A stretch of DNA of 64,000 bases. It comes from Lithospermum erythrorhizon. Its lineage: Eukaryota; Streptophyta; Magnoliopsida; Boraginales; Boraginaceae. Shown piece by piece: positions 60,099 to 64,000 of the stretch. The notes under the pieces were generated by a model. It was not told where the DNA came from. It searched no databases and worked only from the letters and a program-made list of their open reading frames with translations. Location of the stretch: positions 1 to 64,000 of the forward strand of contig JADFUC010001944.1 in NCBI GenBank assembly GCA_019722365.1, written 5' to 3'. A program made the translations under genes and the position numbers. How positions within the stretch are numbered: the stretch's first letter is position 1; each line of letters opens with the position of its first letter.

Positions 60099-61242
60099 AT
60101 GTTTGCAGTTGGGTTCTAGTTCATCACCCCGTTTTCAAAATGTCTTTGTTCATCACTTATGTTTCAATAATGGGCAAAAATGGTCTTGGTACGAATCCGT
60201 TAATTGATGAATCACGTGACTGGCTGACCATTTTGAGAATACTTTATTTATTTTTAAATTGGACAGAAGGCACTATTCATCACAAAGCGTTTTGCTGTGA
60301 GGTTCAGTTCATCACACACGTTTCAAAATGTCCTTGTTCATCACTCAAGTTTAAATAACGGGCAAAAGTGGTCCAACTGTGATATAATCCGTTAAGTTGC
60401 TACTTTTTTATCACGTGACTATCATATATAGATTTAATCTTCAAAGTTTTTCTTAACAACAAATATCCAACTAGAAGAACAAGAAATATGCACACGACGT
60501 TTCATTTGCATTATCCAAATGTATCAATGCTAAGTTCACATATAAGAATGTTATTTTGGTTGAAGAAGGTTAGAGATTAATGAAAATTCTTATTGTAGTT
60601 GCGAAATATCTTTGTTGTTGTTGATGTATAACTTTTTTGATTTTATATTGTGGATTTCCTTGTCCCAAAATGATTTGTCGGTTGAGTTTTTTATGATTTT
60701 TTCTTTAATTTTCCTTCGTTAAGTTGCTATTTTTTTTGTTACGTGATTAACACGTGACTAAATTAGAAAGAAAAAATCATAAAAAAAACTCAAACTAACA
60801 TTCTTATATGTGAACTTTTCATTGATACATTTGGATAATACTAATGTATATTTCTTGTTCTTCTAGTTGGATACTTACTGTTAAAAAGAACTTTGAAGAT
60901 TAAATCTATATATGATAGTCACGTGATAAAAAAGTAGCAACTTAACGGATTATATCACAGTTGGACCACTTTTGCCCGTTATTTAAACTTGAGTGATGAA
61001 CAAGGACATTTTGAAACGTGTGTGATGAGCCCGGAACCACAGTGCCAAACGTGTGATGAATAGTATGCAATAAATTTTTTTAAATTTTTTTTACGAAAAT
61101 ACCCTCAAAATGGTCGTAATGCCAGTCACGTGACCATCAACTATGATTTAAATGGGAAGGCGAATTTTCTTCAAAATGTAAGTGATGAATAAGGACATTT
61201 TGCAAGCGATGGGTGATAAAGCTGAAGCGCAAATGCAAACAT
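60099..61242. mobile_element. Foldback (long inverted repeat) transposon, about 1.14 kb
   Basis: The left arm (60099-60560) and right arm (60790-61242) are inverted copies: cacgtgactatcatatatag on the left matches ctatatatgatagtcacgtg on the right, and both arms contain the text aacgggcaaaagtggtccaa or its complement. Identity is near-complete over 60290-60480 against its counterpart at 60880-61030. The outer arm parts are more diverged. The centre near 60740 is also partly palindromic. Within each arm the motif gttcatcac...gggcaaaa occurs twice as a direct repeat. There is no coding capacity. Foldback MULEs are a likely class. A target duplication was not identified. Confidence 0.85.
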
Positions 61243-61480
61243 CTTGAAATGATTGTGGAGCTTTTTGTCATTCTTCCAAATCATATTCATACATAATGCG
61301 GTGAATTATTATTTAAATCAACAGATTCTGCAGTCACATCACAAAAAACAAAAAAATAATACATCATCAAAAGAGATGTATGTGAACACAATTATTTATT
61401 CTTCAAATCAATAGACCAACAAATTCTACAAATTTGGAATAAAAATTTGTATTTGATTCCCAAAAAAAACACTATTTTGG

Positions 61481-61650
61481 TGAAGCCAATATTCATGGAA
61501 GATCTATAATTGCTGAAGAAAAAACTATTCCTACTTGGGTTTGATAAACAAGTAGATTTTGGTCAAGCCAATATTCATGGAAGATCTATGATTGTTGAGG
61601 AAAAAATTACTTCTACTTGGGTTTGAAAAACAAGCCAATATTCATGCTGG
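61481..61650 (+). repeat. Two and a half tandem copies of a unit of about 90 bp
   Basis: agccaatattcatggaagat begins copies at 61483 and 61575, and a partial third copy starts at 61632. The middle of each unit has ctacttgggtttga. Copies differ by a handful of bases. Confidence 0.85.
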
Positions 61651-64000
61651 TATGAGTGTTCTAATAAGAAAATATTACTAGTTAGTTCTGTTTTCTTGCT
61701 AGTTTATACATCTTTTTTAAACAATTTCATTCAAATTAAACAATCTTTTACTTGAGATTTTTTTCCCATATTTACATAGCAGGGTGATAAGCTGTTTCTT
61801 ATACAAGCTTGATTTAATATTATTAGTTTCTCGAAAAATTCATAATAGTTTTTTTTTTATAAATAATAAATATTGTTTATATATATATATCAAAATAAGA
61901 AAAAAAATTACCCTCCATTAAACTAACGGATCTCAACAATGAATATGTTATTTTGACAAAAGTAGTCGGATCCTTTTTTAAACATGAGTGATCATATGGT
62001 GGAGTGCAGCATTGAGAGTGATATAAATAAAATTTTTTTTGGCTTGATTGAAGTGATGTCCTGCCAATTCGGCCATGTTTTTATTATATTCATAGAATCT
62101 TGATTTTACGTTCTTATAATTCATTATTTTTTAATCCAGTAAAATCGACGAGTCTAGTTCTTTGGAGCTAATATACTACTATTTTGCCACAGAAGTTTTT
62201 AAGCTCATGTTAGTACTTTACAAAGCCAAACTTCATGATAAAGAATGACATCGTCAGTTGAAGAACGACCTTATTACTGAGTTAGTGGTACAAATTGAGC
62301 TTTCCAAGTAGAAAGTACATCGCTATTTCAGTCTAAGGTCGAGTTTCTTATCACCAAAAATTATTCAAGGACATTAATAATTGTCATAATTAATCTTAAA
62401 TATTTCACATTATTAACATGCATTGCATGGTAATAATAGGTAGAGATATTCACGGTAGTTATTACCCAAAAGGTATTGCACATATGCGAGTTATTAAAAA
62501 AACTATTAACAAAATTATTAACAATATTGACAATATATTATTGCATAATTTTTTAGAGTATCTAACAAAATAAAAGTATAATAATAAAAATTATTAACAA
62601 TATTGACAATAATTGTTGATATTAAAACAAAAAAATTAAATTATAAAATTAAATTTGAAATATTTTTTAAGAAGAAGTATAATTATTAGATTATTAATAA
62701 ATAACCTATTAAAAATTATGAAAGATTACATTTATAATGGTATATTGAATTGGAACATATTAGAATGGATTGTGGCTGAATAAAGCATCGATAAAGTATT
62801 GGAAAAAAGTATATTTTTTAATCCCCGAAAGTTTATTGAATTAAATTAAACGTTGTTTGAGTTATAATAACGGGTGAATTCAAGCACTTGAAGATCAAAT
62901 TGACAAAAATAGCAACTCAGAGACGGGTGGAGTGTTAAAAAGAATATGAAATCATGAGGCATGTTACATCTCATATTTGATAAAGCATCGGTTATTACAT
63001 TTCACGGAATAGGTGTTGATTCATGCTCACGTTACATTGTAACAACATTATAGCAGTTATAAGTACGGGGATTGGTCATAATATTCAAGATAGGTTGTGT
63101 GTCCATTTCAATTAAGATAAGAGAATAATTTTTAAGACTAATGGTCGCGTTTGATCATTTATATTTATCCCGTGTCCCCTTTTGATCACCTATATTTCAA
63201 AGGGTCCTATTTGATTATCTAACTTCCAAAAGTGTTTCTACTTGGTTTTTTCGTCCAATTTTTTGTTAACTCCCCGTTAAGTGAGTCATGTGTCTAGCTT
63301 GGCGACATTCTCCACAGAGTGAATTGCTTAAATATACCAAAAAAAATTACCATATGCCATATATGTGACTCCAATTGATGGGCTAACTGTTAAAATCCCA
63401 AATTGATTACAATTGCTTCCTCAAACCCAAATGCAAGGAAAATTGACATAAAGCTTAAAATTAGTGAAAATCGCGATGGAGGTAAAGAGACTGTATTATT
63501 GAAGAAATTGAAGTTGAAAATTAGATTTATAATTGTTTTAATGGAAGTAGAAATATGTATACGCCTTGAAAAAATCTGAGTTTGGTGTTCGAAATAAGTT
63601 ATTTATTCCTCCTCGAGCTCATGGAAAAAAAATTGAAAAATTCCATAAATGAGAAGTTTAATAATGTTCAAGATGATCGTTTTCATGGTCATGTCGAGAA
63701 TTATGGTAAGTAATGTGAAGGCCAATTAACTGTGATTTGCCTCTGACCTCAATTAATTTTCAGTTAGGTCTTTGAACTATGCATTCTTTTATGGCATGGT
63801 CATTATACTATTGTTCTTTTGTTGTGTGGTCCCTGAACCTATAAATGACTACTTTACCCTACTAAACTAAAGTATAGGGGGCACATTTAAAATATTTTAT
63901 ATAACATTAAATAAACCTCCGGCCCTTTTCTTCTTTTACTTAGCCCACTTATCCGCCCCTTCCCCCGCCAAAATCGCGGTGATGTAGCGGATTTTGGCGA
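61651..64000. other. AT-rich spacer to the window end
   Basis: No gene was recognised. Around 63150-63225 the words ttgatca and tatattt recur in a loose repeat. From about 63720 the text is GC-richer and may be the edge of another repeat that continues beyond the window. Confidence 0.4.

Overview
This is a plant nuclear (eudicot) window. It is AT-rich, and every identifiable host gene is split by GT-AG introns. The lineage within the eudicots is not decided by the sequence. About a quarter to a third is gene territory. Most of the rest is a layered graveyard of transposable elements.

Region by region. 1-6329: the 3' half of a decayed Copia/Sirevirus-like retroelement (integrase, RT, RNase H, an extra acidic 3' ORF, polypurine tract, 3' LTR), followed by a hAT transposase tail (6340-6720) and a minus-strand Copia LTR (about 7425-7960). 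9304-11294 (-): an intact 3-exon BAG7-type co-chaperone gene. 11626-16510: a complete but dead Copia element with both LTRs. 17850-24640: a strongly eroded, comparatively GC-rich region with minus-strand Copia RT remnants and unidentified debris. 24640-29500: AT-rich spacer with hAT-like and SINE-like repeats. 29503-36541 (-): an intact 12-exon RIN2/RIN3 (AMFR/gp78-like) RING E3 ligase gene with a spliced leader and a 491-bp hAT-type MITE in an intron. 38538-38941: a MULE-type MITE and a perfect 25-bp hairpin. 41490-42500 (+): an intact CDC123 gene with no intron inside its coding region. 44499-50444 (+): a COG7 (Golgi tethering complex) gene, recognisable over all 10 exons but carrying many one-base frame breaks. 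50788-64000: a TE-rich block with two abutting PIF/Harbinger-like elements, a broken ROH1/BYPASS1-like gene copy, a second Sirevirus-like remnant split by a 2.56-kb Ty3/Gypsy solo LTR, a SINE-like unit and a 1.1-kb foldback element.

The four main genes are unrelated housekeeping or stress genes with no sign of a shared pathway: BAG7 (ER chaperone regulation), RIN2/3-like (membrane ubiquitin ligase), CDC123 (eIF2 assembly) and COG7 (intra-Golgi retrograde tethering). The most interesting signals are structural. They are the base-level decay confined to COG7 while BAG7, RIN2/3-like and CDC123 are intact, the datable nested insertion at 54786-57349, a previously unlabelled ROH1-like gene fragment, the near-perfect hairpin at 38876-38941, and the overlapping upstream ORF in the E3 ligase leader. 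No CRISPR array, operon, prokaryotic signal or clearly new protein system was seen.
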